Below are positions 23,095-63,124 of a stretch of DNA of 64,000 bases, one piece after another. Position numbers and translations under genes: made by a program. Every line of letters starts with the position of its first letter. Positions within the stretch are counted from its first letter, which is position 1. The DNA is taken from the NCBI GenBank assembly GCA_028751875.1, contig CM054140.1, forward strand, positions 7,305,697-7,369,696, read 5' to 3'. This DNA is from Rapana venosa. Its lineage: Eukaryota; Mollusca; Gastropoda; Neogastropoda; Muricidae. Below the pieces are notes generated by a model that saw nothing but the letters and a program-made list of their open reading frames with translations, was not told the origin of the DNA and searched no databases.

Positions 23095-24235
23095 TTAAAA
23101 TATTTTCTTCCCTCTGTTGATTGCATGGAAACACTTACTTTGATATATTATTGTGTGGGATAGGGTTTGTGGGGTCTTAGCAAACGTGCGAGGAAGTCCT
23201 TTCGATTCTTTAGAAATTTTACGTCTTAAGTCATCATACATAGGACAGGCAAACAAAAAGTGCTGTTCATTTTCAATATGATTTTTACAAAATGGACAAG
23301 CTTTTTCATGGTTAGAAACCTTATAGCGATGTACATTGTTATGTAGGGGGAGAACATTAAATCGAACATTTAGAAATGGCAACACGGAAACAATATACAT
23401 CAATATCTAGAATGTATGGCTCTCTTTCAAAAACGGTTTTTGAATGAATGTAAGGTTGATATCTGTCACGTTCTCTGAGAGTATGTCCATTCCCGAAATT
23501 TAAAAATATCCACAATCCTTGTTTAAAAATATGCAGAAATGTTTTCACGTTCCCAACACCTTGCTATAACCAAACAATATTAAAACCAGTCAACATAATA
23601 TTTCTCTTATTTTTTATACCCAGCACTGCTTCCCAATACTGTCTAAATTTTAGTAAATTTGATAGGCCTTATATGGTAATGTTCTGTATTCATTTCTAAT
23701 AATCTAAACCAATTTTCTTAGGTAGGTAACGTATGAATTCACAAAAGAGTGGATACCTACCCAAATCCCCATATACCATTTTATTTGGTGTCTTGGTTGG
23801 CACTCCTAAAAACCTTTTACATGCAACATGTGCACTTTTTCTATGTGTTCTAACCTGTTTATTCCCCATAATTTCTGCAGCATATAGCAACATTGGTTGT
23901 ATTTTTGTATCGAAGATTTTAAAGTAAGTTTTTGCTGTCATTTCTTTATATTTTTGAAATACTCTATTAAGCTGAACTATTGCCTTTTTGCCTTTTGTTG
24001 TTAAATGCAGTGTACCATTTTTAGCACTGATCATTGTTGTAAATTTAAATCCTAAATAACAATAGCTATTAACTACTTCCAATCTATTACTATTGTAGAA
24101 CCACCTCTCATGTTTCCCTAAAAATCCCCCCTTTCTAAATACCATGACCTTTGTTTTTTCAATGTTTACAGTTAATTTTATATTATCACAACATGTTTGT
24201 AAAATATTCAACTGATTCTGTAGACCACTTGGTGT
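23095..24235 (-). pseudogene. LINE RT C-terminal fragment with CCHC-type tail
   Basis: On the minus strand from 24235: TTPSGLQNQLNILQTCC, LTVNIEKTKVMVFRKGG, RLEVVNSYCYLGFKFTT, YAAEIMG and FLGVPTKTPNKMVYGDLG. Then, after frame breaks near 23696 and 23400, NVHRYKVSNHEK and a Cys/His motif CPFCKN...HFLFACPMYDDLRRK. This is the RT thumb and C-terminal zinc-knuckle-like region of a non-LTR element. The catalytic core is missing: the copy begins beside a (GA)n tract at 24238. It is the same family as the fragments at 33430 and 34600. Confidence 0.8.
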
Positions 24236-24236
24236 T

Positions 24237-24237
<1 letters not shown>

Positions 24238-24296
<59 letters not shown>
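24238..24296. repeat. (GA)n microsatellite
   Basis: A GA run of about 28 units at the truncation point of the LINE. Confidence 0.95.
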
Positions 24297-24300
<4 letters not shown>

Positions 24301-24308
24301 AATCAGAA

Positions 24309-24369
24309 ATTCTTTTATTTCGAGGATAATGAACAAGCACCCATGTGCTTTTTTTTACATCCAGTCCCC
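24309..24369 (-). mobile_element. SINE-A 3' fragment
   Basis: Minus-strand CGGGGACTGGATGTAAAAAA to the CGAAATAAAAGAAT end. Confidence 0.7.
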
Positions 24370-24432
24370 GGAAAAAAAAAGAAATTTGTATAGCGCTATA
24401 TCTTGCAAAGACAAATCAGAGCGCTTGAAAGA
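24370..24432 (-). mobile_element. L2-like 3' tail fragment
   Basis: TTGTATAGCGCTATATCTTG, then AAATCAGAGCGCTTGAAAG, the same conserved end as at 20038 but without (AAT)n. Confidence 0.6.
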
Positions 24433-24478
24433 GAGTGTGTGTGTGCATGTGTGTGTGTGCTTGTGATATTTCTTTCTC

Positions 24479-24789
24479 AATTTATTTTTTTTATATCGAG
24501 GATAATGGAATAAGCACTTATGTGCTTTTTTACATCCATTCCCCGTGTGTATGCGGTTTTGTAAATTGCCATCTGTTCCCACCGGCACACAATGGCCTAC
24601 TCTTACGAAAAGCGGAACAGGATTTTAACGTGTGCGCAAGATGTTCTGCGTGCGTTCGCACACGGGGCCTCGGTTTATAGTCTCATCCGAAGGACTTTTT
24701 GGGGAGAGTGGAGTCTGCACTGATGTTAAACTCCAGGGGAAAATATCCCCTTGAACAGGAATCGAACGCGGGCGCAATGTTCTAACCAG
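24479..24789 (-). mobile_element. SINE-A copy
   Basis: It contains all blocks from the 3' end TTATATCGAGGATAATGGAA to a degraded B box (GATTCCTGTTCAAG side) near 24760. A poly-C run follows where the head should be. Confidence 0.8.
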
Positions 24790-25177
24790 ACCCCCCCCCC
24801 CCCCCGCCCCCCCCACTAGAGAGCTAGAGGCTGTCGATGAGAAAGAAGGGGGAGGCTAGTCGGCCTGCTGGTTCTTACAAGGCGATAAACAACAGCTGCT
24901 GCTGCTGCAGGGTTTCTACTGATCACAAAATCACAAAGAAAAAAGGGGACACCTTGCTCTCTGACCACAGGCGTGCCGGGTGAAAGACACATCCCCCCCT
25001 CAGCCCACTCCCCCTCCACCCAATCTCCACCTTCCCACCATCCCCCTTCACCCCTCTGCCTTAAAACTGCCGGCCCATCCACTTCATGGAAGCTGGTATT
25101 CATTGTGGTACTTCGCATCTAATCCCCTTCTTTCAACAGATTGTGTGCCGCGGAGGACAAAATGTACCAAAAAAAAA

Positions 25178-25253
25178 AGCATACACGCGGACACTGGTTG
25201 AAAAAAAAAAAGCACATGAGTGCTTATTCCATTATCCTCGAAATAAAAGAATA
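25178..25253 (+). mobile_element. SINE-A 3' fragment
   Basis: ACACGCGGACACTGGTTG, then AAAGCACATGAGTGCTTATT and CCTCGAAATAAAAGAATA. Confidence 0.7.
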
Positions 25254-25374
25254 GGAAAGAGAAAGTTCACTTGCTATACAAGTGATGATTCGCAAGGTAG
25301 TGCAGAGAAGAGAAGGGAAGTAATTGGCACGAAGAGTTACGTCCCTTAAACCGTTTGTTTGTCGTGGTGTCACT

Positions 25375-25380
25375 TTTATT
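25375..25380 (-). promoter_or_regulatory. Possible polyadenylation signal AATAAA
   Basis: The minus strand reads AATAAA here, 535 bp after the glycosyltransferase stop codon. It is the first canonical hexamer I noticed outside simple repeats. Transcript data are needed before it is trusted. Confidence 0.3.
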
Positions 25381-25519
25381 CTGCCCCTTTTTTGTGGTTG
25401 TGAAGATCACTTTTTTTTTATCAGCAAAATTGTGTTTTCGTATTTGGGGTAAAAATACGAAAAAAAAATCGTGCAGGTACGCAGGTCTGTAACAATACAA
25501 ATGATAAGAAGAGTAATAA

Positions 25520-25523
25520 TAAT

Positions 25524-25558
<35 letters not shown>

Positions 25559-25618
25559 TGATGATGATGATGATGAAGATGTTGATAGTTAAAATACTGA
25601 TGATGATAATTGATGATG

Positions 25619-25669
<51 letters not shown>

Positions 25670-25690
25670 GCAGCAGTAGCAATATCATCA
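25520..25690. repeat. (GAC)n/(GAT)n/(AAT)n array in the likely 3' UTR
   Basis: Trinucleotide blocks GAC, GAT, AAT and AGC lie downstream of the stop codon at 25915 and before the possible poly(A) signal. They would be transcribed if that signal is used. Confidence 0.85.
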
Positions 25691-25914
25691 TCAGCAGCAA
25701 CAACAAGTGTTCATTAAAAAATATTTTTTAAACGTTGGTAAACGACTTTTCTTGAAAGAGTGGAATGGATGAAAACTGTCCATGGATATAAAACACTGTT
25801 GCAGATTAGCTGGTCACTAGCAGGAGCACCCCTGAAGATTTTGCAAGAATCTGGTGGTGCCCCAACGGTCTACTGGACTAGGGGACAGGCAAAGGTGAGC
25901 GAAAGTGAAGCTGG

Positions 25915-55643
<29,729 letters not shown>

Positions 55644-55691
55644 GGCACCGTGTCACTGTCACTGGTACTGTCACTGGCACTGACGTCCCAA

Positions 55692-55714
55692 GAGAGAGAG
55701 AGAGAGAGAGAGAG
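55692..55714. repeat. (GA)n in the probable 5' UTR/promoter
   Basis: GA run of about 11 units, 50 bp upstream of the start codon; on the gene strand it reads (CT)n. Confidence 0.85.
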
Positions 55715-55937
55715 GGTTCCGATTTAGCAGCGCTGAGAAGCAAACGTCTGCTGTTTTGAGAAAGTTCTGGCAGCTGGTTGTAGTTGGGGGGTCCCAGGTC
55801 ACGTTTGTAATACACGTAATAATAGTAATGCTGATAGTAATGAGACTAGAACTTGTCAATACTGCAACACACAAAAGACATGGTGAGTTTGATTTACTTG
55901 CTGAGTGTTAAGGTAAAAAAATTTTTTTTTTTTTTTT

Positions 55938-55997
55938 GGGGGGGGTGTTCTCAGCTAGAGCTCCGAGGTTCAGCAATGGTGAGATTTTGCGTATGCC

Positions 55998-56057
<60 letters not shown>

Positions 56058-56095
56058 GTGTGTGTGTGTGTGTGTGCCCACTATGAAGGAGTGTT
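55938..56095 (-). mobile_element. SINE-E 3' fragment split by (GT)n
   Basis: TCTCAGCTAGAGCTCCGAGG, TTCAGCAATGGTGAGATTTT and GCATATGCCACTG, then a (GT)n of about 45 units, then CCCACTATGAAGG. It matches the 3' end of the SINE-E at 13385 with the dinucleotide tract inserted between adjacent blocks. Confidence 0.65.
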
Positions 56096-56605
56096 ATATT
56101 TAACGAACATAGAGTTTATGACTACCTTTAAATACTGGCGTCTACGAGTATATGAAAGGTATAGACAAAACTTAGCAATATAGTAGTAATGACCAATAAT
56201 TATCAAGCTGAAATAATAATAATTTAAAAAAACTTTTGTGATGATTTGTTTTACGTCTAAGGTTTTCTTAATGGTTGAGGTATTCAAGTTAAAGTGGGAC
56301 ATACACGTTCAATTTCTAGAGGTGTTGACATGGGAATTCCACACGGGTTTGTAAATGTACCCAACCTATTAGTCTGATTCAGTTTATTCTAGGTATTCTA
56401 AAGAAGATGTCACAGTGGCTTAATATGCCGATCATATGAACATGTGGACTAAGGCTACTAAGAAAAGAAATTTTCCAGAAGAGGTATAAGTCATGTAAGG
56501 AAGTTATATCAACTTGATTAAGATAGTTTATATACTTTCCATACAACTTGGCATTCTTATAAAAAGAAGTCATTGAAACGGATTAAAATTACAGTAGAGG
56601 TAGAG

Positions 56606-56696
<91 letters not shown>

Positions 56697-57336
56697 AGGT
56701 GGCGAGGAAGTTGTCAATAATGACTCAGTATGCTGGTAGACATTCCCTTGGAAGATTAAAAAATAGAAAAAAAGTCACTCGCTACTTTCCACAAATCTAC
56801 CTGGCCTACATAACTTACTTGCATGTCAAGGTTTTGTTTTTGCTGTTGTTTTTGTTGTTGTTGCTGCTGTTGTTTTTCTCTCTCTCTTTTTTCTCCCTTT
56901 TTATATACATGTCTATGTACGGGTTTCATTATTTTTTTAACCTGTCTATGTCCTTATTTCATTTTGAATATTTAATTGATTGCTATTAAAGTTATTTTGT
57001 GAGATAGATTTCTATTCCATTTTGATTCTGGATCAACATGCTCAATTTCATTTCAGGTGTCATATAAATTCACTGTCTTGAATATATATCAGCACAATTG
57101 AATTAAAATGTTGTTTAAAAAAAATAGTTTATACACTTTTCCGGGAGAAAATGGACTTGCACTCTCAGCTGAAACAAACGCCAAGCGTGATGATGTTCTT
57201 TTAGTAGACGAGCATTTCCCTACCATTTACCGGTATGTAGAATAAGTGGTGTATAGGCCCAGTATACACATCAACATACCAACACTAAACTGGAGCTATC
57301 ATATAGAACATGTTCTTAATAATAATAATAATAATA

Positions 57337-57367
<31 letters not shown>

Positions 57368-57604
57368 GGTTAAGACATTTTAACCTTCTTTAGGAAGGCA
57401 AAACATTACCGCATATCCTTACCAATACTGAATTAATGTTGGAGAAAACGTTATGTTTCTACTATTCTGTGTCCAGTAGAATCCTTTATTATTATCATCA
57501 TTTCTTTAAAAATTAAAAAGCTGGCTTGTTAATAGGCATTATTTTTATGTCATTGATTTGTTTGTTTGTCGTCCAAATCATATAACATGTATGGATGTTC
57601 ATTC
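56096..57604. other. Region upstream of the gene, no element recognised
   Basis: It contains an AGT/GTA array (56605-56698) and an AAT array (57319-57363). Otherwise it is AT-rich sequence without frames of interest. It could hold regulatory DNA of the glycosyltransferase gene but no specific site is claimed. Confidence 0.4.
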
Positions 57605-59185
57605 ATTTCTCTTGTTGTTGTTGTTGTTCTTCTTCTTGTTCTTGTTCTTGTTCTTCTTGTTCTTGTTCTTGTTCTTCTTCTTCTTCTTCTTCCTCTTCTC
57701 TTTCTTCTTCTTCTTGTTCTTCTTCTTTTCTTTCTTCTTCCTCTTGTTGTTCTTCTTCTCTTTTTCTTTTCTTTTTCTGTTCTCTTCTTGTTCTTGTTCT
57801 TCTTTCTTCTCTTCTTTTCTCTTCTTGTTCTTGTTCTCTGTTCTTGTTCTTCTTGTTCTTGTTGTTGTTTGTTGTTGTTCTTCTTCTTCTTCTTTCTTCT
57901 TTCTTCCTCTTCTCTTTCTTCTTCTTCTTCTTGTTCTTCTTCCTTTCTTTCTCTCCTCTTGTTGTTGTTGTTGTTGTTGTTGTTTTTGTTTTTCTTCTTC
58001 TTGTTCTTCTGTTCTTCTTCTTCTTCTTCTTCTTTTCTTCATTTCTTTCTTCTTCTCTTTCTTGTTGTTGTCGTTGTTGTTTTTTGTTGTTGTTGTTGTT
58101 AATGTACTTCTTCTTCTTCTTCTTCTTTTCTTCTTCTTGTCTTTCTTTTTGGTTTTCCTTCTTCTCTTTCTTCTTCTTCTTCTTCTTCTTCTTCTTCTTC
58201 TTCTCTTCTTCTTCTTCTTCTTCTTCTCCTTCTTCTTCTCTTTCTTGTTGTGGTTGTTGTTGTTGTTGTTCTTCTTCTTCTACTTCTTCTTGTTCCTCCT
58301 CTTCTTCTTCTTCTTTTTTTCTTTCTTCCTTTCTTTCTTGTTCTTTTCTTTTTCTTCTTCTCTTTCTTTTTGTTTTTTGTTCTTGTGCTTGTTGTTGTTC
58401 TTCTTCTTTTTGTTCTTGCTCTTCTTCTTGTTCTTGTTCTTGTTCTTTTTTTTTTCTTTCTTTTTTTTCTTTCTTTCTTCTTTTTCTTTTTCTTTCTAGT
58501 TCTTGGTTCTTCTTGTTCTTGCTCTTGTTCTTGTTCTTTGTCTTGTTCTTGTTGTTGTTGTTCTTCTCCTCTTTCCTTCTTCTTCTTGTTCTTGTTCTTG
58601 TTCTTCTTCTTCTTCTTCTTCTTCTTCTTCTTTTCTTTCTTCTTCTCTTTCTTCTTCTTCTTCTTCTTCTTCTTTCTTCTTCTCTTCTTTTCTTCTTCTT
58701 TCTTCTTCTTTCTTCTTTTTCTTCTTCTTCTTCTTCTTCTTCTTCTTCCCTTCTTTCTTCTTCTTCTTCTTCTTCTTTGTCTTCTTCTTCTTCTTTTTCT
58801 TCTTCTACTTTCCTTCCCTTCTCCTTCTCCTTCTTCTTCTTCTGCTTCTTTCTTTCTTTCTTTCTTTCTTTCTGTCTTTCTTTAATTTCTTTCTTTCTTG
58901 TTCTTTTTCTTCTTCTTCTTCTTGTTCTTCTTCTTGTTCTTCTTCTTGTTCTTGTTCTTCTTCTTCTTGTTCTTCTTCTTCTTCTTCTCTTTCTTGTTGT
59001 TGTTGTTATTGTTGTTGTTGTTGTTGTTCTTCTTCTTCTTCTCTTTCTTGTTGTTGTTGTTATTGTTGTTGTTGTTGTTTGTTGTTCTTGTTCTTCTTCT
59101 TTCTTGTTCCTCTTGTTCTTCTTCTTCTTGTTCTTCTTGTTCTTCTTGTTCTTCTTGTCTTCTTCGTTCTTCGTCTTCTCTTTCC

Positions 59186-59217
<32 letters not shown>

Positions 59218-59643
59218 CTTCTTCCTTCCTTCTTCTCTTCTTCTTCTTCTTCTTCTTCTTCTTCTCTTCTTTTCTTTCTTCCTTTCTTTCTTGTTCTTTT
59301 CTTCTTCTCTTTCTTTTTGTTCTTGTTTCTTGTGCTTGCTGTTGTTGTTCTTCTTCTTTTTGTTCTTGCTCTTCTCTTGTTCTTGTTCTTCTTTTCTTTC
59401 TTTCTTTCTTTCCTTTCTTCTTCTTCTAATTCTTCTCTTTCTTGTTCTTGGTTCTTCTTGTTCTTGCTCTTCTTCTTGTTCTTTGTCTTGTTCTTGTTGT
59501 TGTTCTTCTTCTCCTCTTTCTTCTTCTTCTCTCATTTCTTCTTCTTCTTCTTCTCTCTTCTTCTCTTCTCTTCTTCTTCTTCTTCTTCTCTTCTTCTTCT
59601 TCTTCTTCTTCTTCTTCTTCTTCTCTTCTTCTTCTTCCTCTTT
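57605..59643. repeat. 2-kb polypyrimidine TTC/TTG array
   Basis: Over 2 kb of TTCTTC with interspersed TTG, TCTTTC and TTGTTG blocks. The plus strand has almost no A. Some sub-blocks (for example TTCTCTTTCTTGTTGTTG) recur at about 58980, 59040 and 59170, giving a loose higher-order structure. The 683-codon frame across it is leucine/serine/phenylalanine-only and is not a protein gene. Confidence 0.95.
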
Positions 59644-59924
59644 TAACACCTCGACGGTAACTATTGCTGTTTATCATATGAGCGAAAAAGCAAAAAATGC
59701 TAAAATGCTAAAATGCTAAGACGACTACATTTTCAGCTCTGACCAGCGCATCGGAGCTGTTCTTTCTGTTCAGTTTTCCACACTAGGCGACATTTCCTGG
59801 GAAGGCACACCGGGCTGTCACTTCAAGTGTATCACAACAACTGGCTGTCATTGATGATACCCCTAAAGAACATGGTGGTGGTGGTGGTGGGGGGGGGGGG
59901 GGGGCGGAATTGTTGAGTGGTTAG

Positions 59925-60130
59925 AACACTGTGGTCACGAACTAAGGGCACAGGTTCCAGCCTCTATGGAGAAGTTCATTCAGAGCCAGTTTCCCCTTGG
60001 TGCAGAACATGCCATACACGCTAAGACACTACTACATACCAAGAAAAACATCTTACTCACACCATGAATAAAAAAACAACAACAAAACTTGGAAAATATT
60101 AACCAGACCGCACAGTCAAGCCTGTGAAGT
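59925..60130 (+). mobile_element. Probable tRNA-headed SINE fragment
   Basis: GAATTGTTGAGTGGTTAGAA (A-box-like) followed by CACAGGTTCCAGCCTCTAT (weak B box). Downstream, AGACCGCACAGTCAAGC resembles a block of SINE-D. Confidence 0.5.
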
Positions 60131-60141
60131 CTTCACAAGTA

Positions 60142-60172
60142 GTGGTGGTGGTGGTGGTGGTGGTGGTGGTGG
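60142..60172. repeat. (GGT)n microsatellite
   Basis: About ten GGT triplets; a second, shorter GGT/G run lies near 59875-59905. Confidence 0.9.
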
Positions 60173-60187
60173 GGAAGGGGGGGTGCA

Positions 60188-60519
60188 GGATAGCCTGGTG
60201 GTTAGAGTGATGCGCTCGTGATCTGCTGACCCGGGTTCGAATCTCGTTCAAGAGGATTTTTTCCTCTGGAGTTAACATCAGTGCCGACTCCCCTCTCCCC
60301 CCAAGTCCTTCGGATGAGACTATAAACCGAAGTCCCGTGTGCGAACGTACCCAGAACATCTCGCGCACACGTTAAAAGCCGTTCCGCTTTTCGAAAGAAT
60401 AGGCCATAGTGTGCCAGTGGGAATGGATGATAAAATTTAAAAAACTACAAACACACGGGGACTGAATGTAAAAAAGCTTATGAGTGCTTATTCCATTATC
60501 CTCGAAATATAAGAGTAAA
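60188..60519 (+). mobile_element. SINE-A copy, full length reference
   Basis: The A box is in ATAGCCTGGTGGTTAGAGTG and the B box in CCCGGGTTCGAATCTCG (60231-60247). The body is AACATCAGTGCCGACTCC, GTCCTTCGGATGAGACTATA, GTTCCGCTTTTCGAAAGAA, then GGGGACTGAATGTAAAAAAG and the end TATCCTCGAAATATAAGAG. This copy defines the family limits used for the others. Its 3' end touches the LINE at 60521. Confidence 0.9.
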
Positions 60520-60520
60520 T

Positions 60521-62010
60521 TGTGTCAGGAAATTTTCCATCAGCTCTTAAAACCGCAATAGTCACACCTCTACTGAAAAAGCACGACCTCGACCCCAACA
60601 TTCTGAAGAATTATAGGCCTGTCTCAAACTTACCCTTTGTCTCTAAAGTACTAGAAAAAGTCGTTCTCAAACAGCTCAACAGTCACCTTCATTCCAATGA
60701 TCTCCTTCCCACTTTTCAATCTGCCTATCGCCCCAACCACAGCACCGAAACCACCCTAGTCCACACTTTAGATACACTTCTACTTGCTTCTGATGCAGGA
60801 AAAATCTCCCTCCTCACTCTTCTTGACTTATCTGCAGCCTTTGATACCATAGATCACTCAATTCTTCTTTCTCGCCTCCAAAATACGTTTGGTATTAATG
60901 GCACAGCCCTCACCTGGTTTACTTCATACCTCACAGACAGGTTCCAGAAAGTTATTGTAAACAAAATTCAATCAAAACCTGTCAAAATGGAACGTGGAGT
61001 CCCACAGGGATCAGTCCTGGGCCCTGTTCTCTTTACTCTCTACACTGCTCCACTCTCACATATAATAAACAACCACCATATTGATCATCATTTCTATGCC
61101 GATGATACTCAGCTTCAGTGCAGTGATACTGTTGAAAACTTGCCTTCCCTCCTGACAAATATGTCCTACTGCCTTCAAGACATTCAAAACTGGATGACTC
61201 AGAACAAGTTAAACAAGTTACAACTTAATGCTGATAAAACCGAAGCCATGCTTATAGGGACCCAACATAAACTTTCCTCTATCGCAAAAACTTCAATAGA
61301 ATTCGGCAATACGTCAGTTCCTTTGTCCAACTCTGTGAAATATTTAGGAGTAGTTCTTGACAACACACTCTCTGTGAAAAAATTCATCACCCAGACCTGC
61401 CAGTCTTGCTACTATCAATTATGGCGCATAAGCGCGATTCGCAAGTATCTGTCCACTGATGCAACTTCCAAGCTTGTCACATCTCTCATTCTTTCACGTT
61501 TAGACTACTGTAATTCTCTTTTGGCTGGCCTACCATCATCATCTATCCACTCTCTTCAACGCATACAAAACTCTGCAGCTCGACTGGTCCTAAGAAAGAA
61601 AAAATCTGAACACATCACTCCTCTTCTGCGATCTCTTCACTGGCTGCCTGTCTCACAAATAATGGAGTATAAAATCAATACCCTCTGTTTCAAATGTCTC
61701 CACAAATCTGCATCCTCTTATCTCAGTTACTGTCTTCATCTGTACACTCCATCCCGTTCCCTTCGTTCAGCCGCAGATACTTTGTGCTTTCGAACACCCA
61801 GATTCAAACAAACCACTGTTGGCCGTCGCTCCTTCTCTGTTTCTGGTCCTTCCACTTGGAATGACCTCCCTCTTTTCACTTCGACAAAAGCCTTCACTTG
61901 ATACCTTCAAATCCAGCCTCAAAACACACTTATTTCCTACCTGAGACTTTCCCCCCAAATATCTGTCCCTAATTTTCAACAGCATCTTTCACCTTCTAAG
62001 TGTTTGTCCG

Positions 62011-62062
<52 letters not shown>

Positions 62063-62226
62063 CGTGCGTGCATGCGTGCGCGCGCATGGTTTTGAAATCT
62101 GTTGTTCATTATGTTTAAGGAGAGTTGCATGCCTGTAAATGATTGAGTGCAAGCGCTTCGATTTGTTTTTTTTGTTTTTTTACAAGATTCAGCGCTATAT
62201 AAATTCCATATATTATTATTATTATA
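60521..62226 (+). mobile_element. L2-like LINE copy 2, nearly intact RT, 5'-truncated
   Basis: An uninterrupted frame of 459 codons (60522-61901, opening without ATG) covers the RT: KNYRPVSNLPFVSKVLEKVV, FQSAYRPNHSTETTLVHTLD, LLDLSAAFDTIDHSILL, GVPQGSVLGPVLFTLYTAPL, HHFYADDTQLQ (catalytic YADD), LNKLQLNADKTEAMLIG, SRLDYCNSLLAGLPSSS and LRSLHWLPVSQ. Near 61885 a frameshift moves the conserved end (LDTFKSSLKTHLFPT) to another frame. The 3' UTR has a (GT)n at 62014-62056 and ends CAGCGCTATATAAATTCCAT then (ATT)n. The endonuclease half is missing, so it is not autonomous. It is a younger relative of 42946-44511. Confidence 0.92.
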
Positions 62227-62675
62227 AATAATGAAATAAATAAATTTTTAAAATGAACCCAAGATATTCCCTAGGTAGTGCTTGCCTGTATGGCCTAGAC
62301 AGTATTTCCCAAAGAACTTCCTGTTTGAGTACAACCTGTCAGAATTGTTCACATACCAACAATAATGCTGGGGTTTCTTTTCTTTTTTAAACAACAACAA
62401 CAACACACTAACAGTGATCAGGATGTGTCCACAGCAGTACATACACGCAGTCAATCACATCACGTCATACCACTGTTATGCACAATACCTTCACATACTG
62501 TACAGTTAACCATACCTCGAAATCATTGTTAGTTATTCAGGGAACACCCAAATATTTCACAACTTTGGACAAAACGTTCATATACCCCCCACTCCCTCCC
62601 CCCCCCCCCAAAGTAAGTATACACAATGCCGCAATACACTTTCCTGCAGTCTGTTATTGCTTAAAAAATATTTGT
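62227..62675. other. Spacer after the LINE
   Basis: No recognised element except short C and CAA runs. Confidence 0.35.
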
Positions 62676-63124
62676 TTGATTTCGAGGATAATGGAATAAG
62701 CACTCATATGCTTTTTTTTATATTTAACATCCAAGTCAAGTCAAGTCAAGTCAAAATTTTATTTCCAGATGGTACATTGAATAAGCAATGCATTTGCTTT
62801 TTTTCCATCAAGCCATCTATCTAAGAACAAATTTCGTAATTTCTTTCCAGTCCTTGTGTGTATGTAGTTTTGTAAATTATGTCATCCGTTCCCACTGGCA
62901 CATAATGGCTTATTCTTCCGAAAAGCGGAACGGCTTTTAACATGTGCGCAAGATGTTCTGCGTGCGTTCGCACACGGGCCTCGGTTTATAGTCTCATCTG
63001 AAGGACTTTGGGGGAGAGGGGAGTCGGCACTGATGTTAACTCCAGAGGAAAAACTCCTCATGAACGAAAAAGGAACCTGGGTCAGCAGATTACCAACGCA
63101 TCACTCTGACCACCAGGCTATCCC
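62676..63124 (-). mobile_element. SINE-A copy interrupted by a family F insertion
   Basis: The SINE-A 3' end (62676-62732, ending AACATCC) and the rest (from CAGTCCTTGTGTG at 62849 to GGGATAGCCTGGTGG at 63124, reverse strand) are colinear. About 116 bp of family F sits between, at 62733-62848. Confidence 0.85.
62733..62848 (+). mobile_element. Family F element inside SINE-A
   Basis: AAGTC repeated four times, then AAAATTTTATTTCCAGATGG, TACATTGAATAAGCAATGC, ATCAAGCCATCTATCTAAG and a short end. It matches the outer part of the arms at 38132 and 39284. Confidence 0.8.

Noticed and set aside
25267..25500. Possible extra exon downstream of the glycosyltransferase
   Set aside because: Exon 6 ends in a stop that fits the family C-terminus; the frame here lacks GCNT motifs.
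57558..59719. Open frames up to 683 codons on both strands
   Set aside because: They are translations of TTC/TTG repeats, with only L, S, F, V, C (or K, E, R, N, Q on the other strand), and no domain.
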